In this document: piece after piece, positions 24,972-32,999 of the stretch
Position numbering within the stretch: position 1 is the first letter of the stretch
How the letters are laid out: each line of letters begins with the position of its first letter
Source of the DNA: Terriglobus albidus
GTDB lineage: Bacteria > Acidobacteriota > Terriglobia > Terriglobales > Acidobacteriaceae
NCBI RefSeq assembly: GCF_025685425.1
Contig: NZ_JAGTAS010000058.1
Coordinates: 1,054,001 to 1,118,000 of the forward strand
Length of the DNA stretch: 64,000 nucleotides
Reading direction: 5' to 3'
Notes under the pieces: generated by a model
Database searches by the model: none
Told to the model about the DNA's origin: nothing
Seen by the model: the letters and a program-made list of their open reading frames with translations, nothing else
Program-made: the position numbers and the translations under genes

Positions 24972-26152
24972 GCCACCTCCACGGGCCGATGTAGCGGCGC
25001 GGATGTGAGGGGAAGCTCAACTCGGAAGATGGCTCCCTGACCGGCGTTCGGAGCGCAAGTCAGAGTTCCGCCGTGCTGGCCGGCGATGTTGGCGGCGATC
25101 GCAAGGCCGAGACCAGTACCATTCTCGCGGGTGGTAAAGAAAGGCTCGAAGATACGGGCGCGGACTTCGGGACTAATGCCCTTCCCCTGATCGCGCACCT
25201 CGATGCAGAGGTTGCTACCTTGCACAAAGCTGCTAAGGGTAACGGTTCCTTCTCCTTCGGTTGCCTGGATGGCGTTTAAGACAAGATTCAGCAGAAGCTG
25301 CTTGATCTGCTCCGGATCGCACTCGACAGGGGGCAGTGTTGTGTCATTGAGGACCTGCAGCGTCACGTTCTGACGGTTCGCTGTGTGTTGTGCCAACGCG
25401 GCGACAGAGGCGACCATCTCCGCGGGCTCCATCCATTGCATGCGGGGAAGACGTGGTCGGGCAAAGTCGAGGAAGTTCGTGAGGAGCTTGTTGAGGCGCT
25501 GCGATTCCTTGGTAAGGATCTCCAGACACTCGGCGCGGGCTTCCGCAGATGCCTGTCCTCGTGCAAGGATGCCCGCGGCGCCGCTGATACTGGCGAGTGG
25601 ATTCCGTATCTCGTGAGCGAGACTGGCGGAGAGCTGGCCGGCCGCACTGAGGCGCTCTGATTTGCGGAGCTGGTCAATGTTCTGGCGCAACTCGGTGTAG
25701 ACGTCTTCCAGCTCGCGTTTGGTGGTCTCGACCCGGCGGCGTTGCATGCGTTCGCGGTCAGCGAGCAGGCCGGCGATGACACCGGCAGCGCCGAAGGTGC
25801 TGAGCTCGACCACCTGATCCTGTGCATCGATGGGAGCGCGGAACCAGTGACGGTAGATGGAAGGAAGAAACAGAAGAGTCGCTAGAAGAACAGTACGCGC
25901 GGCACCACGCCAGCCAAAGAAGAGGCCAGCGAGCATGAAGGGGAGAATATTGAGGTGGTGGAGGATATTGTGCACCACCACATAGCGTGATGGGACTACC
26001 CAGGTGAAGATGGCCAGCAACACCACGAGGATGCCGACAAGTGCGGCCTTTGCCTGCGACGATCGCAACGCAGATGGAAGCTGGGCCATAGTGTCATTGT
26101 CCCATGCGGGCGGCGACGGCATGGGCCAGCGGGGCTGGTAGACGGCGGGCAT
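24968..26152 (-). CDS. Sensor histidine kinase of the sigma54 two-component system (394 aa)
   Basis: Membrane histidine kinase. Several hydrophobic segments (about residues 35-150, e.g. AALVGILVVLLAIFTWVV and ILPFMLAGLFFGW) form a compact sensor with very short external loops, followed by a coiled coil. H-box SLAHEIRNPLASISGAAGIL, N-box LLLNLVLNAIQATEGEG, G1 VRDQGKGISPEVRARIFEPF and G2 GTGLGLAIAANIAG are all present. The frame is open to a TTG at 26182, but that lies in a -24/-12 element. ATG 26152, ATG 26122 or ATG 26089 are the real options. None has a clear ribosome-binding site. It is the first gene of a two-gene operon with its response regulator. Confidence 0.93.
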   Translation of the reverse strand: MPAVYQPRWPMPSPPAWDNDTMAQLPSALRSSQAKAALVGILVVLLAIFTWVVPSRYVVVHNILHHLNILPFMLAGLFFGWRGAARTVLLATLLFLPSIYRHWFRAPIDAQDQVVELSTFGAAGVIAGLLADRERMQRRRVETTKRELEDVYTELRQNIDQLRKSERLSAAGQLSASLAHEIRNPLASISGAAGILARGQASAEARAECLEILTKESQRLNKLLTNFLDFARPRLPRMQWMEPAEMVASVAALAQHTANRQNVTLQVLNDTTLPPVECDPEQIKQLLLNLVLNAIQATEGEGTVTLSSFVQGSNLCIEVRDQGKGISPEVRARIFEPFFTTRENGTGLGLAIAANIAGQHGGTLTCAPNAGQGAIFRVELPLTSAPLHRPVEVA

Positions 26153-26165
26153 CGTTGAGTTGGAT

Positions 26166-26182
26166 AGCAATTCCGGAGCCAA
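26166..26182 (-). promoter_or_regulatory. Predicted sigma54 promoter of the kinase/regulator operon
   Basis: Minus strand reads TTGGCTCCGGAATTGCT: GG, ten bases, then GC, the -24/-12 spacing, with TTGGC and TTGCT boxes close to the known consensus TGGCAC-N5-TTGC. Transcription would start near 26155, just before ATG 26152. It implies sigma54-dependent autoregulation. Confidence 0.65.
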
Positions 26183-26580
26183 TGTGGGGGATATTGCGCT
26201 GGCGAGAGCCGTGGGCTTTTAGCCACGGTCTATCTTCTCAATATAGAAACGGGTTTTTAGCCCTGGACCTCCTCTGTCCCTTAAGGAGAAAAGCCCATTT
26301 CTTTTACGCCTTATCAGCGGGCTGAAGCCGGCTGCTCCCACCGCTCTTCACAAGGATCAAGCGTAGCCATATTCAGCCTTCAGGACTAGACGGCCTATTG
26401 GTTAGTGCTCTCTAGGAAATCTCAGATTCCCTTGTTCCTCTGTGAGCTTCGCTCCCACATTTGCTTCGCAGATATGGGGCACCCGCGATATGGGATGCAT
26501 CGAGTGCCGGATTGCGGGCAGTGGTGTACCAAATGGGACATCGTAGAGGTTCAAATCCCCATGAATATGGGGATTTTGAT
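26183..26580. promoter_or_regulatory. 400-bp divergent regulatory region between two-component system and efflux operon
   Basis: No gene is supported. It contains a GCCGTGG / CCACGGT hairpin near 26209-26230 and a GGGGCACCC-type hairpin at 26454-26484 (CCCACATTTGCTTCGC, then ATATGGGGCACCC) next to GAGCTTCGCTC. A perfect 10-bp inverted repeat AAATCCCCAT-GAAT-ATGGGGATTT lies at 26553-26576. The last lies about 44 bp before the predicted start of the efflux transcript and is a candidate regulator site. Binding sites of the enhancer-binding protein should lie here. Confidence 0.5.
26553..26576. promoter_or_regulatory. Perfect 10-bp inverted repeat, candidate regulator site
   Basis: AAATCCCCAT, spacer GAAT, ATGGGGATTT. 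It lies immediately upstream of the predicted -24/-12 element of the efflux operon. It could be an operator or enhancer, or a terminator-like hairpin; the sequence alone does not decide. Confidence 0.5.
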
Positions 26581-26597
26581 TTGGCGCGCGAATTGCC
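26581..26597 (+). promoter_or_regulatory. Predicted sigma54 promoter of the RND efflux operon
   Basis: TTGGCGCGCGAATTGCC has GG-N10-GC spacing and shares TTGGC and GAATTGC with the element on the other side of the region. The transcription start would be near 26608, practically at the GTG of the TolC gene, so the mRNA may be leaderless. Confidence 0.65.
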
Positions 26598-26608
26598 ATA
26601 GAACTGAT

Positions 26609-27919
26609 GTGACGCTAGGAAAGTTGCTCCTCCTCCCACTGTTGCCGGCGGCTTTGCTGGCAGCCCAGACGCCTGTGGATGCGCCGCTGCCGGCAGAGCC
26701 TGCACCGCAGCAGACGGCTGTAGCCGCTACATCCGGCGAGTTGCGGCTGACGCTTGATGATGCCCTGGCCATGGCGCGACGCAACAGTCCGCGCCTGCAG
26801 GAGGCGCTTGCGGCAACACAGCGCGGCCAGGCAGCGGTACAGACGGCGCGCGCCTACACGAACCCTAATGTCGAAGTCTTCCAGGGCCGCCAGTATGCAC
26901 GGCCGATCAAAACACCCGGAACTCCAGGTCTGCTGCAGCACTATGCGGGTTACCAGACCATTGAGATTCCCACGGAACGTAGTGCACGACGCAAGGCAGC
27001 GGAGTTCATGGCGGCAAGCGCGCGAGCGGCCGAGCGCGGTGTGGGCCTGAATGTGATGGCGGATACGCAGCGTGCGTTCTATGAGGCGCTGAAGCGGCAG
27101 GAGGAGATCAATCATGCGCGCGAGAATCTGGCGCTGGTCGAGGACCTCCGGCGGCGTGTCGAGGTCGAGGTGAATGTCGGCGAAAAAGGCAAGCTGGAGC
27201 TGACACGAGCAGAAGCGGAGTTGGCTCGTGCGCGGTTCGCAGTAAACAGCGCGCAAATCGAATACGCTTCGGCAATCGCAATTCTGCGTGCGGTGATTGC
27301 GGCACCTGCGGATGCAAATCTGATTCCGGTGGGCGTGACCACGGCACACATGACTCTGCCGCCGCTGGATACGCTACGCGACCAGGTGCTGACCGCACAT
27401 CCGGCAGTCGCGCAGTCTGAGGCAGAGTTGAATGCAAGCCGATCGACACTGGACCGCGAGAAAGCGCTTCGTATTCCGCAGCCGACTGCTTTTGCCGAAT
27501 TTGAGAACCAACCCGATCTGCGCTACTGGCGAGCCGGCATCACGATTCCGATTCCGCTGTGGGACAGGCGGCGTGGACAGATTGCGGATGCAAAGGCAGC
27601 GATCTCACAAGCCAACGCGACGCTGGATCAGCGGCGCCTGGAGCTGGTGAGCGCGCTGGAACGGGCCTATGAACAGTACCAGCTGGCTGACCAGCAGGTG
27701 ACATCGCTGGAGGCCGGATCGCTGCGAGCTGCAGAAAGCGCGGTGGAGGCGGCGAAGTCTGCATACCGGTTCGGTGAGCGCGGCATTGTTGAGGTTCTGG
27801 ACGCACAGCGCGTACTGCAAAGTGTGCGCGGCGATTTGCTGGATGCGCAGTTCGCGCGCCAGTCTGCATTGATCGATCTGGAAGAACTGGGCGCACTGAC
27901 GCCGGGAGCGAGGCCGTGA
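26609..27919 (+). CDS. TolC-family outer membrane efflux protein (436 aa)
   Basis: Outer-membrane channel of a tripartite RND pump (CusC/CzcC type). A signal peptide MTLGKLLLLPLLPAALLAAQ is followed by two homologous helical halves: LRLTLDDALAMARRNSPRLQEAL near residue 50 and later LDTLRDQVLTAHPAVAQSEAEL, with long coiled-coil segments. The frame is open to 26405 through non-coding repeat sequence. GTG 26609 gives a normal signal peptide, but it lacks a ribosome-binding site and coincides with the predicted sigma54 start site. The stop TGA overlaps the adaptor gene ATG by one base. Confidence 0.88.
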   Translation: MTLGKLLLLPLLPAALLAAQTPVDAPLPAEPAPQQTAVAATSGELRLTLDDALAMARRNSPRLQEALAATQRGQAAVQTARAYTNPNVEVFQGRQYARPIKTPGTPGLLQHYAGYQTIEIPTERSARRKAAEFMAASARAAERGVGLNVMADTQRAFYEALKRQEEINHARENLALVEDLRRRVEVEVNVGEKGKLELTRAEAELARARFAVNSAQIEYASAIAILRAVIAAPADANLIPVGVTTAHMTLPPLDTLRDQVLTAHPAVAQSEAELNASRSTLDREKALRIPQPTAFAEFENQPDLRYWRAGITIPIPLWDRRRGQIADAKAAISQANATLDQRRLELVSALERAYEQYQLADQQVTSLEAGSLRAAESAVEAAKSAYRFGERGIVEVLDAQRVLQSVRGDLLDAQFARQSALIDLEELGALTPGARP

Positions 27920-29184
27920 TGACACGATGGTTGAAGCATTTTTCCTGTTGCTGGGTATCCCGGGAGGAACGTGCAGCGGCGTTTTCATTGAGGAAAACGC
28001 CCACAGATGCAAAAGCCCTGTACTACACCTACAGAAAAAATGCTTTGGCGGCCGCGGCAATGGCCGCGGTGTTGCTGGGGGCAGGTTGTAAGTCGAAGCC
28101 GAAGGAAGCGAAGGCGGCAACAAGCGCCGGAGATCCAAACATCGTGACGGTGACGCCGGTGCTGGCCGAGAGCCTGAAGTTCGGAACACCGCAGATGGCC
28201 GAGGTGAACGGGACACTGCAGGTGGCCGCTCGTGTTGAGACAGATGCGCAACGTATTGCGCGCGTCGGATCTCCGGTCTCCGGACGCATTCTGAACCTGC
28301 TGGTCTTTGAAGGGCAGTTCGTGCGCGCAGGAGCGGTTCTGGCAACGTTGCACAGCACCAACCTTTCGGACACGCAGTTCGCCTTGATCAAAGCAGCGTC
28401 GCAGCGGGAGCTTGCCGCAGCAGCGGAAAAGCGCGCGGAGCAACTGGTGGCGGCGGATGTGATTGGGCGAGCGGAGCTGGAGCGGAGACGTGCCGAACGA
28501 TTGCAGGCGGCTACCGAAGAGGCGAGCTATCGCACGCAACTGCTCGGCCTCGGCATGACTGAAGCACAGATCCGGCAACTGGAGACATCACGCAAGCTGA
28601 GCGCCGATTATCCAATCGTTGCTCCAAAGAGCGGAACCGTGTTGAAGCGCGAGATCACCATTGGACAAGTGGTACAGCCCGCAGACCCTGCATTCACCAT
28701 CGCCGACCTGTCGAATGTGTGGATCACAGCGGATGTCCCTGAGCAGGAGGCCGGAATACTGAAGCAGGGGATGAATGTCGAAGTGCGTGTCCCCGCGCTG
28801 AAGGATCTGCAGCTCAACGGCCGGCTCTCATTTGTTTCTCCCATTGTCGATCCGGCAACTCGCACCGTAGAGGTGCGTATGGATGTTCCAAACCCCGACG
28901 GGCGGTTGAAGCCAGATGAACTCGCCAGCATGACCTTTACTGGGCGCAGCGACCATAAGCTGACGGTACCGAACGCTGCAGTGGTACGTGAAGACAATAA
29001 GGACAACATCTTCGTGCAGATCGGGCCACAGCGATACATCCTGCGTGAGGTAACACTGGGCGAGGAAGAGAACGACAGGCGCGTTGTGATTAGCGGTGTA
29101 ACGCCGGATGAGCGGATGGTGACCGAGGGAGCCTTTCACCTGAACAATCAGCGCAAGCAGGCTGCGATCAAAGGAGAGAAGTAG
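27919..29184 (+). CDS. RND efflux periplasmic adaptor lipoprotein, signal peptide interrupted by a repeat element (421 aa)
   Basis: Membrane-fusion protein of the CusB/CzcB group linking inner-membrane pump and outer channel. Landmarks: barrel-sandwich hybrid VGSPVSGRILNLLVFEGQFV and YPIVAPKSGTVLKREITIGQ, the hairpin between them, beta-barrel VWITADVPEQEAGIL, and C-terminal YILREVTLGEE. The N-terminus is unusual: MTRWL is followed by 38 codons encoded by repeat copy C, then ALAAAAMAAVLLGAGC with a lipobox (LGAGC). Deleting 114 bp (27934-28047) restores a compact lipoprotein signal, MTRWL-AAAAMAAVLLGAGC, in frame. Middle gene of the efflux operon, 2 bp before the pump gene. Confidence 0.88.
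   Translation: MTRWLKHFSCCWVSREERAAAFSLRKTPTDAKALYYTYRKNALAAAAMAAVLLGAGCKSKPKEAKAATSAGDPNIVTVTPVLAESLKFGTPQMAEVNGTLQVAARVETDAQRIARVGSPVSGRILNLLVFEGQFVRAGAVLATLHSTNLSDTQFALIKAASQRELAAAAEKRAEQLVAADVIGRAELERRRAERLQAATEEASYRTQLLGLGMTEAQIRQLETSRKLSADYPIVAPKSGTVLKREITIGQVVQPADPAFTIADLSNVWITADVPEQEAGILKQGMNVEVRVPALKDLQLNGRLSFVSPIVDPATRTVEVRMDVPNPDGRLKPDELASMTFTGRSDHKLTVPNAAVVREDNKDNIFVQIGPQRYILREVTLGEEENDRRVVISGVTPDERMVTEGAFHLNNQRKQAAIKGEK
27934..28047 (+). repeat. Palindromic repeat element, copy C (in frame inside the adaptor gene)
   Basis: Same orientation as copy A; ends AAGCATTTTTCCTGT and ACAGAAAAAATGCTT. Both ends carry matching changes relative to A (GAGC to AAGC, GCTC to GCTT), so they still pair. 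It is flanked by TG on both sides. The 112-bp inside plus one TG is 114 bp, exactly 38 codons, with no stop in the adaptor frame. Confidence 0.9.
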
Positions 29185-29186
29185 GC

Positions 29187-32100
29187 ATGTTGCAGTCCAT
29201 CATTGCAGCTGCTCTGCGGCAGCGCCTGATCCTCGTGGTGGTCGCATGCGTGATGGTGGGGTTCGGCCTCAACGCAGCGCAGAAGCTTTCGGTCGATGCC
29301 TTTCCGGATGTAGCCAACATACAGGTGCAGATTGCAACCGAAGCCGCGGGCAAGAGCCCGGAAGAGGTAGAGCGCTTCGTCACCATTCCGATTGAGATCG
29401 CGATGACCGGCCTGCCAGGCATGACGGATATGCGGTCCCTGAATAAGCCTGGCCTGTCTTTGATCACGCTGGTCTTTACGGATGAGAGCGATCTTTACCG
29501 TGAACGGCAGATGGTTTCGGAAAGGCTCGCGGAGCTGCGTGACCGCATGCCGGAAGGTGTGACGCCGGTATTGGGGCCGATCACCAATGCATTGGGTGAG
29601 GTGTACCAGTACACGCTGGAGCTTCCCGGCGAGGCGGAGCAGCACCATGTGCTGACGCGGGATGAGTTGATCGAGCGTCGCACGCTGCAAGACTGGGTGG
29701 TTCGTCCCCTGCTACGCGGTGTTTCGGGTGTTGCAGAGATCAACTCCACCGGAGGCTACGTCAAGCAGTACGAGACCCTGGTCGATCCGCAGAAGCTGCA
29801 CTACTACAACCTGACGATCAACGATGTGAGAGCGGCGCTGGCACGCAATAACGCGAATGCCGGCGGAGGTGTTCTACCGCAACACGCCGAGCAGTACCTC
29901 ATCCGCAGCGTGGGCCTGGTGCGCGATGTAGCCGACATCGAGAACATCGTTCTGAAGGAGAACAAGAACACTCCGGTTTATGTGCGCGATGTAGCGACGG
30001 TACGCATCGGGACCGAGGTCCGCTATGGTGCGATGATGAAGAACGGATACACCGAGGCCGTAGGCGGAGTGGTGCTGATGACCAGCGGCGGTAACGCCAA
30101 GGAGATCGTAAGCCGCGTCAAGGAACGCGTGGCGGAGATCAACGGCAAGCACATGATTCCCGGCGGACTGCAGCTTGTGCCCTACTACGATCGGTCGCAA
30201 CTGGTAGATGCGGCGATTCACACCGTAACCGAGGTGCTGGGGGAAGGTATCGTCTTCGTTGTCGTGATTCTGTTCCTCTTCCTGGGGGATCTGCGATCGA
30301 GTTTGATCGTCAGTGCAAACCTGATCCTGACACCACTGCTGACGTTCCTGGTGATGAATAACATCCATCTTTCAGCGAACCTGATGTCGCTGGGCGGTTT
30401 GGCGATTGCCATCGGCTTGATGGTGGATGGATCGGTTGTGGTGGTGGAGAACGTCTTCGCCCGGCTGAGCCATAACCATGACCATGTACACAGCGAGGAA
30501 AAGCCTTCGAAGCTGCGCATCGTTCTGGATGCGACGCAGGAGGTGGCAACCCCGACACTCTTCGGCGTGACGATTATCATTTTGGTCTTTCTGCCGCTGA
30601 TGACGCTGGAAGGGATGGAAGGCAAGATGTTCGCTCCGCTGGCGTATACCATCGCGATCGCGCTGGGTATCTCGTTGGTGTTGAGCCTGACGCTGTCGCC
30701 GATTCTCTCGTCCTATCTGCTGAAAGGAGGATCGGAGGAAGATACGCGACTGGTGCGGTGGCTGCGCAAACCGTATACGGCCATTTTGAACTGGGCGCTG
30801 GGTCATCGCAAGGTTCTGGTCACCGGTGTGGTGCTCGCGTTCTTCGGCTCTCTGGCGCTGTTCCCTTTCCTGGGGACCTCGTTCATCCCTGAGATGCAGG
30901 AGGGCACGCTTTCGCCGAATGCTGACCGCGTGCCGAACATCTCACTGGAAGAGTCACTGCGGATGGAAGGACAGATGCAGAAGCTCATCATGAGCGTGAA
31001 GGGCGTGGAGAATGTGGTGTCGCGAGTAGGGCGTGGCGAATCACCTGCTGATCCAGCCGGACCGAACGAAGCTGATGTGCTCGCATCGCTGACATCGTTT
31101 GATGAGCGTCCGCGCGGCATGACGCAGGACAAGATCGCGGAGGAGATCCGCACGAAGCTGGCGGCTCTTCCCGGCATCAACCTGGTGATGTCTCAACCGA
31201 TCAGCGATCGTGTGGACGAGATGGTCTCGGGCGTGCGCGCCGACGTTGCGGTGATGCTGTACGGCGATGACCTTGGCCTGCTGGTGGAGAAAGCAAACCA
31301 GATTGCGAAGGTCGCGACGGGGATCCAGGGAACACAGGATACGCGCGTAGATCGTGTAGGCGGACAGCAGTATCTGACGATTGACATCGACCGTGGAGCG
31401 ATTGCGCGCTACGGACTGAACGCCTCGGATGTGAATGATGTTATCGAGACAGCGATCGCAGGCAAGTCAGCCACTGAGGTCTACGAGGGAGAACGGCGCT
31501 TCGCGAGCGTGGTGCGTCTTCCCGCCAACTTACGCGATTCGGTGGAAGATATCCGGCAGTTGCAGATCAGCTCTCCCGATGGGCCGCGTGTACCGCTTAA
31601 AGATTTGGCCACTGTCAAGGTTGCGGAGGGGCCGGCGCTTATTAATCGCAATATGGGCAAACGCCGTATTGTGGTGGGTGTGAATGTGCAGGACCGCGAT
31701 CTTGGCGGCTATGTCGCCGAGCTGCAGCAGAAGGTGGGCCAGCAAGTGCCGTTGCCCGCGGGCTACTACATTGAGTGGGGCGGGCAGTTCCATAACATGG
31801 AGCGGGCGCTGCATCACTTGATGATCATCGTGCCGATTACGATTGCGGCGATCTTCTTCCTGCTGTTCATTCTGTTCAAGTCAGTTCGCTTTGCGGCGCT
31901 AATCATCACGGTGCTGCCGCTGGCCTCGATTGGCGGGATCCTGGGGCTGTTTGTCTCCGGCGAGTATCTATCCGTACCTGCATCTGTCGGTTTCATCGCC
32001 CTGTGGGGTATTGCCGTATTGAACGGCGTAGTGTTGGTCAGCTATATCCGCAAGCTTCGCCAGGAGGGATTGTCACAGGAAGATGCCATACGGCAGGGAG

Positions 32101-32333
32101 CGCGTCTGCGTTTCCGACCGGTGATGATGACGGCGACAGTGGCGGCGCTGGGGCTTGTTCCCTTCCTGTTTGCTACGGGACCGGGGTCGGAGATTCAGAG
32201 GCCGCTGGCCATTGTGGTGATCGGAGGTCTGGTGAGCTCGACTGCGTTGACGTTGATTCTGCTGCCGGTGGTGTATGCCACGTTTGAGGGAAAGAATGCG
32301 CAGGTGGCGTTGGAGGAGACGCCTGAAGTGTAG
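29187..32333 (+). CDS. RND heavy-metal-type efflux transporter (CusA/CzcA family, 1048 aa)
   Basis: Inner-membrane proton-driven pump of the heavy-metal-efflux branch. It starts MLQSIIAAALRQRLILVVV, then KLSVDAFPDVANIQVQIATEA and SPEEVERFVTIPIE, typical of CzcA/CusA. Two large periplasmic loops and twelve membrane helices are arranged as a duplicated half. The fourth helix contains GGLAIAIGLMVDGSVVVVEN, with the acidic residue used in proton relay. The second half ends RLRFRPVMMTATVAALGLVP. Ribosome-binding site AAGGAGAG. Last gene of the TolC-adaptor-pump operon, presumably under sigma54 control. The metal specificity is not certain. Confidence 0.94.
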   Translation: MLQSIIAAALRQRLILVVVACVMVGFGLNAAQKLSVDAFPDVANIQVQIATEAAGKSPEEVERFVTIPIEIAMTGLPGMTDMRSLNKPGLSLITLVFTDESDLYRERQMVSERLAELRDRMPEGVTPVLGPITNALGEVYQYTLELPGEAEQHHVLTRDELIERRTLQDWVVRPLLRGVSGVAEINSTGGYVKQYETLVDPQKLHYYNLTINDVRAALARNNANAGGGVLPQHAEQYLIRSVGLVRDVADIENIVLKENKNTPVYVRDVATVRIGTEVRYGAMMKNGYTEAVGGVVLMTSGGNAKEIVSRVKERVAEINGKHMIPGGLQLVPYYDRSQLVDAAIHTVTEVLGEGIVFVVVILFLFLGDLRSSLIVSANLILTPLLTFLVMNNIHLSANLMSLGGLAIAIGLMVDGSVVVVENVFARLSHNHDHVHSEEKPSKLRIVLDATQEVATPTLFGVTIIILVFLPLMTLEGMEGKMFAPLAYTIAIALGISLVLSLTLSPILSSYLLKGGSEEDTRLVRWLRKPYTAILNWALGHRKVLVTGVVLAFFGSLALFPFLGTSFIPEMQEGTLSPNADRVPNISLEESLRMEGQMQKLIMSVKGVENVVSRVGRGESPADPAGPNEADVLASLTSFDERPRGMTQDKIAEEIRTKLAALPGINLVMSQPISDRVDEMVSGVRADVAVMLYGDDLGLLVEKANQIAKVATGIQGTQDTRVDRVGGQQYLTIDIDRGAIARYGLNASDVNDVIETAIAGKSATEVYEGERRFASVVRLPANLRDSVEDIRQLQISSPDGPRVPLKDLATVKVAEGPALINRNMGKRRIVVGVNVQDRDLGGYVAELQQKVGQQVPLPAGYYIEWGGQFHNMERALHHLMIIVPITIAAIFFLLFILFKSVRFAALIITVLPLASIGGILGLFVSGEYLSVPASVGFIALWGIAVLNGVVLVSYIRKLRQEGLSQEDAIRQGARLRFRPVMMTATVAALGLVPFLFATGPGSEIQRPLAIVVIGGLVSSTALTLILLPVVYATFEGKNAQVALEETPEV

Positions 32334-32337
32334 CTAC

Positions 32338-32377
32338 TGGTTGAATGGTTGAATGGTTGAATAGTTGGATAGTTGAA
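32338..32377 (+). repeat. Octamer array (TGGTTGAA)5
   Basis: Five 8-bp units: three exact TGGTTGAA, then TAGTTGGA and TAGTTGAA. The array starts 4 nt after the pump gene stop. Inverse-complement units of the same family occur at 3404 and 7234. Confidence 0.85.
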
Positions 32378-32388
32378 TGTGAAAAGCG

Positions 32389-32438
32389 GTTCGCGCGAAG
32401 CGCGAATGCCCAGGTTCCAGGGGGGACCTGAAGCACCC
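32389..32438 (+). repeat. GTTCGCGCGAAGCGCGAATGCC repeat, copy 1
   Basis: GTTCGCGCGAAGCGCGAA (self-complementary TTCGCGC core) is followed by TGCCCAGGTTCC and a closing GGACCTGAAGCACCC. Related copies are at 41630-41680 and 56784-56868. Confidence 0.75.
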
Positions 32439-32527
32439 GGTGTAGTGGCTAAATAAAGCATTGAGCCACACCTGTGAAGCGGGTCCTTCACTTCGTTCAG
32501 CGGATGACAAGCAGAAGACTCGTGCCT

Positions 32528-32992
32528 TTATTCGCGGCGCCACTCGCCGCTTTTGCCGCCGGATTTGGCGATGAGCTGGACGTGGCGGATGCGGATGCCT
32601 TTGTCGAGTGCTTTGGTCATGTCGTAGATGGTGAGAGCGGCGATGGAGGCTGCGGTCATGGCTTCCATTTCGACGCCGGTGCCGGCGACGGTTGCTGCTG
32701 TTGCGCGTATGCGGATACCTTCCGGCTCAATCTCAGTTTCGATGTCGATATAGCTAAGCGGCAGCGGATGACACATCGGGATCAGTGTCGAAGTCTGCTT
32801 CGCAGCCTGGATGCCGGCGAAGCGAGCCACTTCGAGAGGATTGCCCTTAGGATTCTGCGGCAGCGCGGCGAGGGTCTGGGCCGAGAGCTCTACGAAGGCC
32901 TCCGCGATCGCTTCGCGGCGGGTCTGAGACTTGGCGGAGACGTCCACCATATGTGCCTGGCCGGCGTCGTCGTAGTGAGAGAGTTTACTCAT
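32528..32992 (-). CDS. moaC: Cyclic pyranopterin monophosphate synthase accessory/synthase MoaC (154 aa)
   Basis: Acts in the first step of molybdenum cofactor synthesis, turning the radical-SAM product into cyclic pyranopterin monophosphate. Signatures: LSHYDDAGQAHMVDVSAK at the N-terminus, TSTLIPMCHPLPLSYID, and GVEMEAMTAASIAALTIYDMTKALDK with the catalytic lysine. ATG 32992 gives the normal length; the frame extends upstream into moeA on the same strand but without similarity. It lies 7 bp after the moeA stop, so moeA-moaC form an operon. Confidence 0.95.
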   Translation of the reverse strand: MSKLSHYDDAGQAHMVDVSAKSQTRREAIAEAFVELSAQTLAALPQNPKGNPLEVARFAGIQAAKQTSTLIPMCHPLPLSYIDIETEIEPEGIRIRATAATVAGTGVEMEAMTAASIAALTIYDMTKALDKGIRIRHVQLIAKSGGKSGEWRRE

Positions 32993-32999
32993 GACAGGC

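Noticed and set aside
26549-26562. GGTTCAAATCC resembling a tRNA T-loop
   Set aside because: The flanking bases do not form a T-stem, and no acceptor, D or anticodon arms are found upstream.
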